A DNA stretch of 64,000 nucleotides from an uncultured Collinsella sp. GTDB taxonomy: Bacteria; Actinomycetota; Coriobacteriia; Coriobacteriales; Coriobacteriaceae. How positions within the stretch are numbered: position 1 is the stretch's first letter; each line of letters starts with the position of its first letter. A program made the position numbers and the translations under genes. This document shows positions 53,089 through 63,311 of the stretch, piece after piece. The stretch lies in assembly GCA_900552685.1 (NCBI GenBank), contig USAJ01000004.1:1-64000 (forward strand), written 5' to 3'. The notes beneath the pieces are model-generated. The model saw only the letters and a program-made list of their open reading frames with translations. It did not search any database and had not been told where the DNA came from.

Positions 53089-54275
53089 TGTCATTTCAGA
53101 CGACGTATGGCCCCGATGGACGACTCCGTGTTGCCATCCTGGGTTGTACGGGCTCTATCGGCACCCAGGCACTCGATGTGTGCCGTCAGCATGCCGATCG
53201 GCTGCAGGTGACGGCGCTGTCCGTTAACTCCAGTACCTCCGAGCTCGTTGCCGCTGCCCGCGAGTTCTCGGTTCCGGCGGTTGCCGTGGCCGATGCCGCT
53301 CATGGCGATGACGCCGTGCTGCAGGAGTTGCCTAAGGGAACGAAGCTCGGCGTTGGCGCGCAGGCGGTTTGCGAGCTCGCGCGTCGCGACGATGTCGACT
53401 GCGTGCTCGTCGCTATTGTGGGCGCCGCCGGTCTCGAGGCGAGCCATGCGGCCTTGACCTCGAATAAGCGCCTTGCCCTTGCCAACAAGGAGTCCCTCGT
53501 CGTCGGTGGCGACTTGCTTATGCCGTTGGCGCTACCGGGCCAGCTTATTCCAGTCGACTCTGAGCACTCCGCCATCTACCAGTGCTATCTGGGGGAGAAC
53601 CCGCGCGAGGCTCATTGTATTTGGCTCACCTGCTCGGGCGGTCCGTTCTTTGGCCGCACCCGCGACGAGCTTGACCGCGTGACGCGTGCCGATGCCCTCG
53701 CGCATCCCACGTGGGCCATGGGCGCCAAGATCACCATCGACTCCGCCACCCTCATGAACAAGGGCCTGGAGCGCATTGAGGCCATGCATCTGTTTAACTG
53801 CGACCTCGATTTCATTAACGTGGTCGTGCAGCGTCAGTCCAAGATTCACTCTATGGTCGAGTTTGCCGACGGCTCCGTGATGGCGCATCTCGGTGCTTCC
53901 GACATGCGTATTCCCATCCAGTTCGCGTTCTCATATCCCGAGCGTTGGGATACCCCGGCGCCTCGTATCGATTTCCGCGAGCTGGGGCAGCTCACGTTTG
54001 ATGCTGCCGACATGGATACCTTCCGCTGTCTGGCACTGGCCGAGCTTGCAGGCAAGACGGGCGGCACCATGCCGTGCGTGCTCAATGCCGCCAACGAGGT
54101 CGCCGTCGATGCCTTCCTGCACGATGGCTGCAGCTTTACCGATATCGATCGCATTGTGGAATCCTGCATGGATGCCCACGATATGCAGGCGGTCGATTCG
54201 TTTGAGCAGCTTCGCGACATCGACGCGTGGGCGCGTGAAAAGGCTGCGCAGGTGCTCGCCGCAACCCGTTCCTAA
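53088..54275 (+). CDS. dxr: 1-deoxy-D-xylulose-5-phosphate reductoisomerase
   Basis: The second step of the MEP isoprenoid pathway. The 395-residue protein has the NADPH loop GCTGSIGTQALD (19-30), ANKESLVVGG, PVDSEHSAI for metal binding and the GRTRDEL flexible-loop region. It also has MGAKITIDSATLMNKGLE. It is coupled to cdsA and is followed by rseP and ispG, the common dxr-rseP-ispG order. Confidence 0.96.
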   Translation: MSFQTTYGPDGRLRVAILGCTGSIGTQALDVCRQHADRLQVTALSVNSSTSELVAAAREFSVPAVAVADAAHGDDAVLQELPKGTKLGVGAQAVCELARRDDVDCVLVAIVGAAGLEASHAALTSNKRLALANKESLVVGGDLLMPLALPGQLIPVDSEHSAIYQCYLGENPREAHCIWLTCSGGPFFGRTRDELDRVTRADALAHPTWAMGAKITIDSATLMNKGLERIEAMHLFNCDLDFINVVVQRQSKIHSMVEFADGSVMAHLGASDMRIPIQFAFSYPERWDTPAPRIDFRELGQLTFDAADMDTFRCLALAELAGKTGGTMPCVLNAANEVAVDAFLHDGCSFTDIDRIVESCMDAHDMQAVDSFEQLRDIDAWAREKAAQVLAATRS

Positions 54276-54300
54276 CCCATAAGGATTGCTTTTTCGTTTT

Positions 54301-55662
54301 ATGGATACTGTTCTGAGCGTTCTCTCATCGGTCTTTTGGGGCCTGCTGATGCTTTCCGTCCTCGTGGTTTTGCACGAGGGCGGCCACTTTTTGGCGGCGC
54401 GTGCCTGCGGCGTCCGTGTGACCGAGTTCTTTTTGGGCCTGCCGTGTCGCTTTGACATCCATTACACGTCGCGTCGCATTGGAACCAAGTTTGGCGTGAC
54501 CCCGCTGCTGCTGGGTGGCTACGCTGCCATCTGCGGTATGGATCCGACCGACGTCTCGTGTGCCGATCGCGTGCTCGCGGCTATCTATCGTCATGGTCGC
54601 GTGACCGTGGCCGACCTTGCTGTCGAGCTTGAGCTTTCCGAGGAGGATGTGCTCGAGGCGTGCGCCTTGCTCTTGGGCTGGGGCTCTATCGCGCCTTGGT
54701 ATGAGGAAGGGGAGAAGCCTTCGCCGAGCTACTATCCCACCAAGTATCAGACGCTGCCGCGAGACGCGGCGGGTTACACCACCTTTGACGGCCGCCGTTT
54801 CGATCGAGAGCATGCGACTATCGAGGGCGATGTGTGGGAGCTGCCGTGCGGCGAAGCCGAGTTCCTTGCGCAAGAGCGTTCGCATACCTATCTGGGCCAG
54901 GGTTTTCTCAAGCGCGTCTTTATGCTGCTCGCGGGCATTCTCGTCAATATCCTGACGGGCTTTTTGCTGCTTATGAGTATCTATTCCATTGCGGGTGTCA
55001 CCGTGCCGATGGATACCAACGTGATCGGTCAGGTTGACGAGGGGTCTATTGCCGCCAAGGCGGGTATCGAGGGCGGCGACGCGATCCTTTCGGTTGACGG
55101 AGTATCGTGCTCTACCTGGATGGACGTTTACGATGCCATCGGCAAGGCCGCCGGTAAGGACGATATCGCCATTGAGTATGAGCGCGACGGCAAGCAGCAT
55201 TCGACCTCGGTTGCGCTCAAAGAGGACGAGCGCCTAGGTGTGTATGCCTCTACGCAGGTGGTCCGTTTAGACCCCATCACGTCGGCTCGCCTTTCGTTCT
55301 CCTGTGTCGCGCAGACAGCGGAGGGCGTGATGCGCCTGCTCCAGCCGCAGCATACGATGGAGATTCTCGATCAGTCTTCTTCGATCGTGGGCATTAGCGT
55401 TATGTCCTCACAGGCTGCTGCTGCCGGCCCTGCCACGTTCCTTTCGTTTGCCGCCCTCATTTCGTTCTCGCTTGGCTTTATGAACCTGCTGCCCATCCCA
55501 CCACTCGATGGCGGCAAGCTGGTCATCGAGATCATTCAAAAGATTGCTGGCCGCGAGCTTCCGCTCAAGGTCCAGACGATTGTGAGCTATGTGGGCATCG
55601 CGCTCTTTGCGCTGCTGTTTGTCTATATGCTTCGTTCCGACGTCCTTCGATTTATCCTGTAG
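54301..55662 (+). CDS. rseP: RseP-type site-2 metalloprotease with inserted helix-rich domain
   Basis: An intramembrane zinc protease of the M50 family. The active site is HEGGH (25-29) in the first membrane helix, and NLLPIPPLDGGKL supplies the third ligand. One PDZ domain (about 240-310) lies between. Between the LGGYAAICGMD loop and the second membrane helix there are about 120 residues, where RseP usually has a short loop. The insert begins with DRVLAAIYRHGRVTVADLAV and a following ELSEEDVLEACALLLGWG, a winged-helix-like pattern. ATG 54301 is preferred; a TTG at 54286 directly abuts AAGGA and would add five residues. The protein is about 453 residues. Confidence 0.88.
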   Translation: MDTVLSVLSSVFWGLLMLSVLVVLHEGGHFLAARACGVRVTEFFLGLPCRFDIHYTSRRIGTKFGVTPLLLGGYAAICGMDPTDVSCADRVLAAIYRHGRVTVADLAVELELSEEDVLEACALLLGWGSIAPWYEEGEKPSPSYYPTKYQTLPRDAAGYTTFDGRRFDREHATIEGDVWELPCGEAEFLAQERSHTYLGQGFLKRVFMLLAGILVNILTGFLLLMSIYSIAGVTVPMDTNVIGQVDEGSIAAKAGIEGGDAILSVDGVSCSTWMDVYDAIGKAAGKDDIAIEYERDGKQHSTSVALKEDERLGVYASTQVVRLDPITSARLSFSCVAQTAEGVMRLLQPQHTMEILDQSSSIVGISVMSSQAAAAGPATFLSFAALISFSLGFMNLLPIPPLDGGKLVIEIIQKIAGRELPLKVQTIVSYVGIALFALLFVYMLRSDVLRFIL

Positions 55663-55675
55663 GGGAGTGTTTGGA

Positions 55676-56758
55676 TTGTCTTTATCCCATCCTTTGCCTC
55701 GCGAGTTGACGCGCCCCGTGCATGTGGGCGGTGTGCAGATCGGTGGCGGCGCGCCGGTGGTGGTCCAATCCATGACCTGCACCGATACCGCTGACGCCCA
55801 GGCAACGCTTGCGCAAGTGTGCGCGTTGGCGCAGGCTGGCTGCGATATCGTGCGTGTGAGCGTGCCCACCGAGGCCGCGCTGGAGGGTTTCCGCACCATC
55901 TGTGCCGAGTCTCCGGTGCCGATCGTCGCCGATATTCACTTTAACCATAAACTCGCCATCGACGCCGTCGAGGCTGGTGCCGCCAAGCTTCGCATCAATC
56001 CCGGCAATATCGGCGATTGGGCTAAGGTCGATGCCGTGATCGATGCCGCGGGCGCCGCTGGGTGCGCGATTCGTATCGGTGTCAATGCCGGTTCGCTCGA
56101 ACAGGATATCGCCGAGCGCGACGACCTCACGCAGCCCGAAAAGCTCGTGATGTCGAGCGAGCGCTTCGTCAAGCACTTTGAGGACCGCGGTTTTACGAAC
56201 ATTGTGCTTTCGGCCAAGGCCCATAGCGTGCAAACGACGCTTGATACCTATCGAGCCCTGTCGCGTGAGATTCCCCACGTTCCGCTTCACCTGGGCGTGA
56301 CGGAGGCGGGGACCAAGCTCCAGGGCACCATCAAGAGCTCTGTAGGCTTGGGTATCTTGCTTTCCGAAGGCATTGGCGACACCATGCGTGTGTCGCTCAC
56401 AGCCGATCCGGTTGAGGAGCCGCCGGTTGCCTGGGGTATTCTGCAGTCGTTGGGCCTGCGTCGCCGTGGCCCCGAGATTGTCTCGTGCCCCACATGCGCC
56501 CGCTGCCAGGTTAACCTTATTCCCATTGCCGAGGAGGTTACCGAGCGGCTTAAGAACTACTCCGCGCCGCTTTCGATCGCTGTGATGGGATGTGCCGTTA
56601 ATGGCCCCGGCGAGGCTTCTGATGCCGATCTGGGCGTTGCTTGCGGACGTGGTCAGGCCTTGCTCTTTTCGCATGGCCAGATCATTGGTAAAGTAGCTGA
56701 GGACCAAATTGTCGACGCGCTTATGGCAGAGGTCGACAAGCTTATTGAGGAGAAATAA
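55676..56758 (+). CDS. ispG: 4-hydroxy-3-methylbut-2-enyl-diphosphate synthase
   Basis: A 4Fe-4S enzyme of the MEP pathway. The 360-residue protein has a TIM barrel with VVVQSMTCTDTAD, RINPGNIG and RIGVNAGSLE. The cluster domain has SCPTCARC and AVMGCAVNGPGEA, giving three Cys and one Glu ligand. The start is TTG with AGGGGAG upstream, 13 bases after rseP. proS begins directly after its stop. Confidence 0.95.
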   Translation: MSLSHPLPRELTRPVHVGGVQIGGGAPVVVQSMTCTDTADAQATLAQVCALAQAGCDIVRVSVPTEAALEGFRTICAESPVPIVADIHFNHKLAIDAVEAGAAKLRINPGNIGDWAKVDAVIDAAGAAGCAIRIGVNAGSLEQDIAERDDLTQPEKLVMSSERFVKHFEDRGFTNIVLSAKAHSVQTTLDTYRALSREIPHVPLHLGVTEAGTKLQGTIKSSVGLGILLSEGIGDTMRVSLTADPVEEPPVAWGILQSLGLRRRGPEIVSCPTCARCQVNLIPIAEEVTERLKNYSAPLSIAVMGCAVNGPGEASDADLGVACGRGQALLFSHGQIIGKVAEDQIVDALMAEVDKLIEEK

Positions 56759-58480
<1,722 letters not shown>

Positions 58481-58510
58481 TCGACGATTTCGCTTGTAGT
58501 TCGATATGTG

Positions 58511-58554
58511 GGACGGCCCCGCATTTCTCCAATCGGGGAGATGCGGGGCCGTCC
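58511..58554 (+). terminator. terminator after proS
   Basis: A 20-bp stem with two wobble pairs (58511-58530 with 58535-58554) closes on AATC and is followed by CTATTATCTT. Confidence 0.8.
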
Positions 58555-58587
58555 TATTATCTTGTAGCATCCTCGATATCTAAAAGG

Positions 58588-58621
58588 AAAACCCCACAGC
58601 CCATGCGAGCTGCGGGGTTTT
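58588..58621 (-). terminator. terminator of the APH-like kinase gene
   Basis: A 13-bp stem with one mismatch (58588-58600 with 58609-58621) is flanked by AAAA and TTTT, so it can work from either side. It lies 37 bases after the stop of the minus-strand gene. Confidence 0.75.
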
Positions 58622-58658
58622 CCATTGTGCCTCCGATGCGAAATAAATCGCTCAGATA

Positions 58659-59423
58659 TTACTGATAATCGACGACGTCGATCCAGTTCTTCAGGAACTC
58701 ATCGTTCACGTTGCGCTTACGAGCGAGCTCGGAAGCGGCGACGATGCTCGTCCACTGACGCACGACCTGCATGGGCATGTCGGCACGGTCGCAGTAGAGC
58801 TCCAGGTAGGCCTCAGCCTGATCCTTGCTGTTGAGGGCAAAGAGCAGGTAGGTGGTGGCAACGTCGGCAGCAGGGGAGCCCTGGGTGGCGTGTGCCCAGT
58901 CGCACACATAGAGCTGGCCGTCGTCGCCGACGATGACGTTGGAGGGGTTGAAGTCGCCGTGGCAGACCTTGAACTCCTTGGTCATGCCGTCCAGACGCTC
59001 CTGAAGGTTGTAGCGCGTGGTGGCATTGAGCTGATCAAGGCTGTCGATCATGCGGGCGAACTTGTCGCGCTGACGGTTGAGCAGCGGGGAGGTGTAGCCG
59101 TGGATCTCGATCTGGAGGTCGACGAACATCTCGAGGTACTCACCAAAGCGCTGGGGCTCGGCAGTCATCTTCTCGGCAAGGGTGGTGCCCGGAACCTTCT
59201 CGGTCACGAGCGCCCAGCCGTTGGCGTTCTCGAGCTGGGAAACCTCGAGAGCCTTGGGGCTGCGGATGCCGCACTCATTGATGCGGGCAAGATTCAAAGC
59301 CTCGTTGAACACGTCGGAGACAGGCTTGGTCTCGTTAAAGACCTTGACGATCTTGTCGCCCAGGTCGTAAACGACCTTGTTGCCACGGCGGACGAGCTCG
59401 GTCTTGGAATCGGGTAGCAGCAT
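58659..59423 (-). CDS. aminoglycoside phosphotransferase/choline kinase-fold protein
   Basis: A 254-residue small-molecule kinase of the APH fold. The catalytic loop is VCHGDFNPSNVIV, with Asp and Asn, and the metal-binding Asp follows in LYVCDWAHATQGSPAADVATTYLL. The N-lobe has KIVKVFNE and LVTEKVPGTTLAEKM. The substrate cannot be told; choline, ethanolamine, homoserine, sugars or a drug are all used by relatives. The chromosomal setting without mobile genes speaks against acquired resistance. ATG 59423 has GAAAGGA upstream. The gene lies 89 bases after adhE on the same strand. Confidence 0.8.
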   Translation of the reverse strand: MLLPDSKTELVRRGNKVVYDLGDKIVKVFNETKPVSDVFNEALNLARINECGIRSPKALEVSQLENANGWALVTEKVPGTTLAEKMTAEPQRFGEYLEMFVDLQIEIHGYTSPLLNRQRDKFARMIDSLDQLNATTRYNLQERLDGMTKEFKVCHGDFNPSNVIVGDDGQLYVCDWAHATQGSPAADVATTYLLFALNSKDQAEAYLELYCDRADMPMQVVRQWTSIVAASELARKRNVNDEFLKNWIDVVDYQ

Positions 59424-59456
59424 GGTTGCATCCTTTCAACGATGCGATAGAAGCGA

Positions 59457-59493
59457 CGGCGGGGGTGTGTGAAACACCCGTGCACCCCCGCCG
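59457..59493 (-). terminator. GC hairpin after adhE
   Basis: A perfect 11-bp GC-rich stem (59457-59467 with 59483-59493) lies just after the adhE stop. There is no T tract on the minus strand, so read-through into the kinase gene is possible. Confidence 0.5.
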
Positions 59494-59512
59494 CAAAAAA
59501 CCGTGCTAAAAA

Positions 59513-62161
59513 CTAGCAGACGGCGTAGTCCTGGGGCTCGCGGCCGTAGTAGGCGTCCAGGTAGAGCTCCTTGATCTCGCTCATGAGCGGGTAGCGCGGG
59601 TTAGCGCCGGTGCACTGGTCGTTGAATGCCTGCTCGGTCATCTCGTCGAGGGTGTCGAGGAAGTACTGCTCGTCAACACCGTAGTCGGCGATGGTCTTCT
59701 TGACACCGATGAAGTCCTTGAGCTCCTCGAGCTTCGTGATGAAGTTCTCGAAGACCTCCTTGTCGTCCTTGCCCTCGATGCCGCAGTACTTGGCCATCTC
59801 GGCGTAGTTGTGCAGCGCGTTGGGGTAAGGATACTGGGAGAAGGTACCCATCTTGACGGGAGCCTCGGCGGCGTTGTAGCGCATGACGCGGGTCAGGATG
59901 ACGGCGTTAGCGATGCCGTGGGGCAGGTGATGGAAAGCGCCGAGCTTGTGAGCCATGGAGTGGTTGAGGCCCAGGAAGGCGTTGGCGAAGGCCATACCGG
60001 CCATGCAGGAGGCGTTGTGCATCTCCTCGCGGGCGTGCGGGTCCTTGGCGCCGTTCGTGAAGCTGGAGGGCAGGTTCTCAAAGACGAGCTTGGCAGCGCG
60101 CTCGGAGAGGCCCTTGGTGTAGTCGGAAGCCATGATGGAGACGTAGGACTCGATGGCGTGGGTCATGACGTCGATGCCGGAGGCAGCGGTCAGGCCGCGC
60201 GGGGCGGTCATGCAGTTGTCGGCGTCGACGATAGCCATGTTGGGGAGCAGCGCGTAGTCGGCGAGCGGCCACTTGATGCCGGTCTCCTTGTCGGTGATGA
60301 TGGCGAACGGTGTGCACTCGGAGCCGGTACCCGAGGAGGTCGGGACGGCGACGAAGTAGGCCTTCTTGCCCATCTCGGGGAAGGTGAAAATACGCTTGCG
60401 GATGTCCATGAAGTCCATGGCCATGTCCTCAAACTTGCACTCGGGGTGCTCGTACATCATCCACATGATCTTGCCGGCGTCCATAGCGGAGCCACCGCCG
60501 ACGGCGATGATGACGTCCGGCTCAAAGAGAGCCATCTGCTTGGCGCCGCGACGTGCGCACTGCAGCGACGGATCGGGCTCGACGTCGTAGAAGCAGTCGT
60601 GGGCGATGCCCATCTCGTCGAGCTTGGCCTCGATGGCGCGGGTGTTGCCATTCTTGAAGAGGAACTGGTCGGTGACGATGAAGGCGCGCTTCTTGCCCAT
60701 GACGTTGCCCAGCTCGTCGAGGGCGACGGGCGTGGAACCCTTCTTGAAGTAGACCTTCTCGGGAGCGCGGAACCACAGCATGTTCTCACGGCGCTCGGCC
60801 ACAGTCTTAACGTTGATCAAGTGCTTCACCCCAACGTTCTCGGAGACGGAGTTGCCGCCCCAGGAGCCGCAGCCCAGGGTCAGAGACGGCTTCATGCCAA
60901 AGTTGTACAGGTCACCGATGCCGCCGTGCGAGGACGGGGTGTTGATGACGATACGGCAGGCCTTCATGACGTGCTCGAACAGGCTGATCTTCTCGGCCTG
61001 GGCGGGGTGCACGTACAGAGAGGCGGTGTGGCCCGGGCCACCGGCGAGCACCAGGTGCTCGGCCTTGTCGACGGCCTCCTGGAAGTCCTTGGCGTGGTAC
61101 ATGGCCAGGACCGGGGAGAGCTTCTCGTGGGAGAACTCCTCCTTGGCGGGGTCGGTGGAGGTGACCTCGGCGATCAGGATCTTGGTCTTGGCGGGAACCT
61201 CGATGCCGGCGAGCTCGGCGATCTTGGCGGCAGCCATGCCGGGGATGCGGTGATCGAGGGCGCCGTTCTTGAACATGGCGGCACGCAGAGCCTCCATCTC
61301 GGCACCCTGCTTGACGAAGTAGCAGCCGCGCTTCTGGAACTCAGCCTTAACCTGGTCATAGATGCTGTCGATGACGGTCACGGACTGCTCGGAAGCGCAG
61401 ATCATGCCGTTGTCGAAGGTCTTGGAGTGGATGATGGAGTTGACGGCGAGCAGCACGTCGGCGGTGTCGTCGATGACGACCGGGGTGTTACCGGCGCCAA
61501 CGCCCAGGGCAGGCTTGCCCGAGGAGTAGGCGGCCTTGACCATGCCCGGGCCACCGGTGGCGAGGATGATGTCGACGTCGCGCATGACCATGTTAGTCAG
61601 CTCGATGGAGGGGACATCGACCCAGCCGATGATGCCCTCGGGGGCGCCGGCCTTGACGGCAGCGTCAAGCACGAGCTTGGCGGCGGCGATGGTGCACTTG
61701 GCGGCAGCCGGGTGCGGGGAGATGATGATGGCGTTGCGGGTCTTCAGGCAGATCAGCGTCTTGAAGATCGCGGTGGAGGTGGGGTTGGTCGTCGGGATGA
61801 CGGCGCCCACGATGCCGATGGGCTCGGCGATCTTGGTGATGCCGTAAGCCTCGTCGCGCTCCAGGACACCACAGGTCTTGGTGTTCTTGTAAGCGTTGTA
61901 GATGTACTCTGCGGCGTAGTGGTTCTTGATGACCTTGTCCTCAAGAACGCCGCGGCCGGTCTCCTCGATGGCCATTTTCGCCAACGGGATACGAGCCTTG
62001 TTGGCGGCCATGGCGGCCTCATAGAAGATCTTGTCGACCTGCTCCTGCGTGTACGTAGCAAAAAGCGCCTGGGCCTCTCGCATCTGAGCGAGCTTAGCCT
62101 CAAGCGCCTCTACGTTGTCCACAATTGCGGGAGTAGTGTTTTCCGGTGACTTTTTCACCAT
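59513..62161 (-). CDS. adhE: bifunctional aldehyde-alcohol dehydrogenase
   Basis: Reduces acetyl-CoA to acetaldehyde and then ethanol, regenerating NAD in fermentation. The 882-residue protein joins two enzymes. An N-terminal CoA-acylating aldehyde dehydrogenase has ATGGPGMVKAAYSSGKPALGVG-type residues and the nucleophile Cys in MICASEQS. A C-terminal iron-dependent alcohol dehydrogenase has GGGSAMDAGK, GTGSECTPFAIITD and HSMAHKLGAFHHLPHG for metal binding. ATG 62161 has AAGGAG six bases upstream. AdhE is known to form filaments called spirosomes. An operator-like palindrome lies about 95 bases upstream. Confidence 0.96.
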   Translation of the reverse strand: MVKKSPENTTPAIVDNVEALEAKLAQMREAQALFATYTQEQVDKIFYEAAMAANKARIPLAKMAIEETGRGVLEDKVIKNHYAAEYIYNAYKNTKTCGVLERDEAYGITKIAEPIGIVGAVIPTTNPTSTAIFKTLICLKTRNAIIISPHPAAAKCTIAAAKLVLDAAVKAGAPEGIIGWVDVPSIELTNMVMRDVDIILATGGPGMVKAAYSSGKPALGVGAGNTPVVIDDTADVLLAVNSIIHSKTFDNGMICASEQSVTVIDSIYDQVKAEFQKRGCYFVKQGAEMEALRAAMFKNGALDHRIPGMAAAKIAELAGIEVPAKTKILIAEVTSTDPAKEEFSHEKLSPVLAMYHAKDFQEAVDKAEHLVLAGGPGHTASLYVHPAQAEKISLFEHVMKACRIVINTPSSHGGIGDLYNFGMKPSLTLGCGSWGGNSVSENVGVKHLINVKTVAERRENMLWFRAPEKVYFKKGSTPVALDELGNVMGKKRAFIVTDQFLFKNGNTRAIEAKLDEMGIAHDCFYDVEPDPSLQCARRGAKQMALFEPDVIIAVGGGSAMDAGKIMWMMYEHPECKFEDMAMDFMDIRKRIFTFPEMGKKAYFVAVPTSSGTGSECTPFAIITDKETGIKWPLADYALLPNMAIVDADNCMTAPRGLTAASGIDVMTHAIESYVSIMASDYTKGLSERAAKLVFENLPSSFTNGAKDPHAREEMHNASCMAGMAFANAFLGLNHSMAHKLGAFHHLPHGIANAVILTRVMRYNAAEAPVKMGTFSQYPYPNALHNYAEMAKYCGIEGKDDKEVFENFITKLEELKDFIGVKKTIADYGVDEQYFLDTLDEMTEQAFNDQCTGANPRYPLMSEIKELYLDAYYGREPQDYAVC

Positions 62162-62253
62162 TTGTGTCTCCTTGCGATCGGAGATTTACCCTACGCCTTG
62201 CATGATAGCAAGAAATTATTCGGCGAACGGTAAGATTCCTCTAAAAGGCACAC

Positions 62254-62283
62254 TAAAACGCTTCAATAAACTGAAACGTTTTA
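62254..62283. promoter_or_regulatory. operator-like palindrome upstream of adhE
   Basis: AAACGCTTCA (62256-62265) and TGAAACGTTT (62272-62281) form an inverted repeat with one mismatch around a 6-base spacer, extending two more base pairs outwards. The half sites resemble operators of LacI-family regulators and catabolite-responsive elements. A candidate adhE -10 box (TATCAT, minus strand) is at 62202-62207. Confidence 0.5.
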
Positions 62284-62320
62284 ACTAAAACTATTTGCCT
62301 GCTCCACCGCCCCGCTCGTT

Positions 62321-62366
62321 GGGGACAGGCTTACATGAGTGCTTTCACTCATTTGGGACAGACATC
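62321..62366 (+). repeat. left flanking repeat of the RAYT gene
   Basis: A 46-base element starts GGGGACAGGC and contains the palindrome ATGAGTG-CTTT-CACTCAT. It ends with a second GGGACAGACAT. It matches the reverse complement of 63312-63357 at 42 of 46 positions. Confidence 0.85.
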
Positions 62367-62448
62367 GTTTTGCCATTTTGCCGTTCTGGGCCTGTTATTG
62401 CCGCTTATTGGATATAAATAGGTTGCAGGCTCAGCATTTCGCGTTGCT

Positions 62449-62492
62449 TCTCTCCTTTTAGGTGTTGCCTGTTCAGTTTTTGAAAGGAGAGA
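62449..62492 (+). promoter_or_regulatory. hairpin sequestering the RAYT ribosome binding site
   Basis: TCTCTCCTTT (62449-62458) and AAAGGAGAGA (62483-62492) are perfect 10-base inverted repeats. The right arm contains the AAGGAGAG that serves the ATG at 62495, so the folded mRNA would block initiation. Confidence 0.65.
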
Positions 62493-62494
62493 TT

Positions 62495-63271
62495 ATGCCC
62501 CGATGCGCCCGCGCCGTTTCGCTCACCGGCTATTACCACGTCTTTGACCGTGGCAACTCCAAACAGATTATTTTTGAAGATGACTCTGACCGATATCGTT
62601 TCTTATCGGACATCTCGGACAGGTTTGCACGCCATAAAGTGGCAGTGTTGGCTTGGTGCCTTATGGACAACCACTTCCATTTGATGGTTGATGACCCATA
62701 TGACAACCTTTCAAAGGCAATGCAGTGCGCACTGACGGCGTATGCTAAGTATTTCAATGGGAAAACGGGAAGAACGGGCCATCTGTTTGACAATCGCTAT
62801 TCGCGTGTTGCGGTTGAGTCGGACACACAGGCGGTGCAGCTACTCGATTATATCCATCTCAATCCTGTGAAAGGTGCGATCGACTCTCTCGAAGCATACC
62901 GCTGGTCAAGCTTTAGGGCATACCAGCTGGGCTACGATCCCTTTGACATCTGTGACGCGGCCCCTATGCTCGATATTGTCGGAGGCTCCCGTTGCTATTG
63001 CGAGCATCTCAAGGAAGTTGCCGGGCGGATCTGGTCAGTTGAGATTCTTCCACGCCGACGGATCCTCGATGAGGATGCTCTTTCCGTTGCGCGCGAAGTC
63101 CTTCCGAGCATAGATCCTGCGCTGCTCAAGGCCCTGCCACGCCCCGATCGTGATGCGTGTCTGCTGAGGCTTAGGCGGGCACATCTCACGGTCAAGCAAA
63201 TTGCCCGTATCACCGGCATCGGCGCTACAAGCGTGACCAAGGCAACTGCAGGCTGGAAGGATGCTGCGTGA
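62495..63271 (+). CDS. REP-associated tyrosine transposase (RAYT, Y1 HUH family)
   Basis: A 258-residue HUH endonuclease of the IS200-like RAYT type. It begins MPRCARAVSLTGYYHVFDRGN. The HUH motif is H60-F-H62 in MDNHFHLMV. The presumed nucleophile is Tyr119 in LDYIHLNPVKGAI. A C-terminal helix-turn-helix (HLTVKQIARITGIGATSVTKA) is an extra seen in some RAYT groups. ATG 62495 has AAAGGAGA upstream; an earlier TTG is unlikely. The gene is bracketed by inverted 46-base repeats, as expected of a RAYT and its REP sequences. All key residues are intact, so it is probably functional. Confidence 0.93.
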   Translation: MPRCARAVSLTGYYHVFDRGNSKQIIFEDDSDRYRFLSDISDRFARHKVAVLAWCLMDNHFHLMVDDPYDNLSKAMQCALTAYAKYFNGKTGRTGHLFDNRYSRVAVESDTQAVQLLDYIHLNPVKGAIDSLEAYRWSSFRAYQLGYDPFDICDAAPMLDIVGGSRCYCEHLKEVAGRIWSVEILPRRRILDEDALSVAREVLPSIDPALLKALPRPDRDACLLRLRRAHLTVKQIARITGIGATSVTKATAGWKDAA

Positions 63272-63311
63272 GGCAGGGGCCGGAGCCAGTCAGTTCGTCG
63301 CATGCGTGCTT

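Larger units (their letters stand above)
62162..62494. other. intergenic region between adhE and the RAYT gene
   Basis: This 333-base gap holds, in order, the adhE ribosome binding site and candidate -10 box, the palindrome at 62254-62283 and the left RAYT repeat (62321-62366). A TATAAA at 62413-62418 follows, and may be the -10 box for the RAYT. The last element is an inverted repeat that covers the RAYT ribosome binding site. No further gene is seen. Confidence 0.7.

Noticed and set aside
59810..62149. A 779-codon open frame on the plus strand opposite adhE
   Set aside because: Gly/Asp/Val-rich antisense shadow of adhE with no family resemblance and no ribosome binding site.
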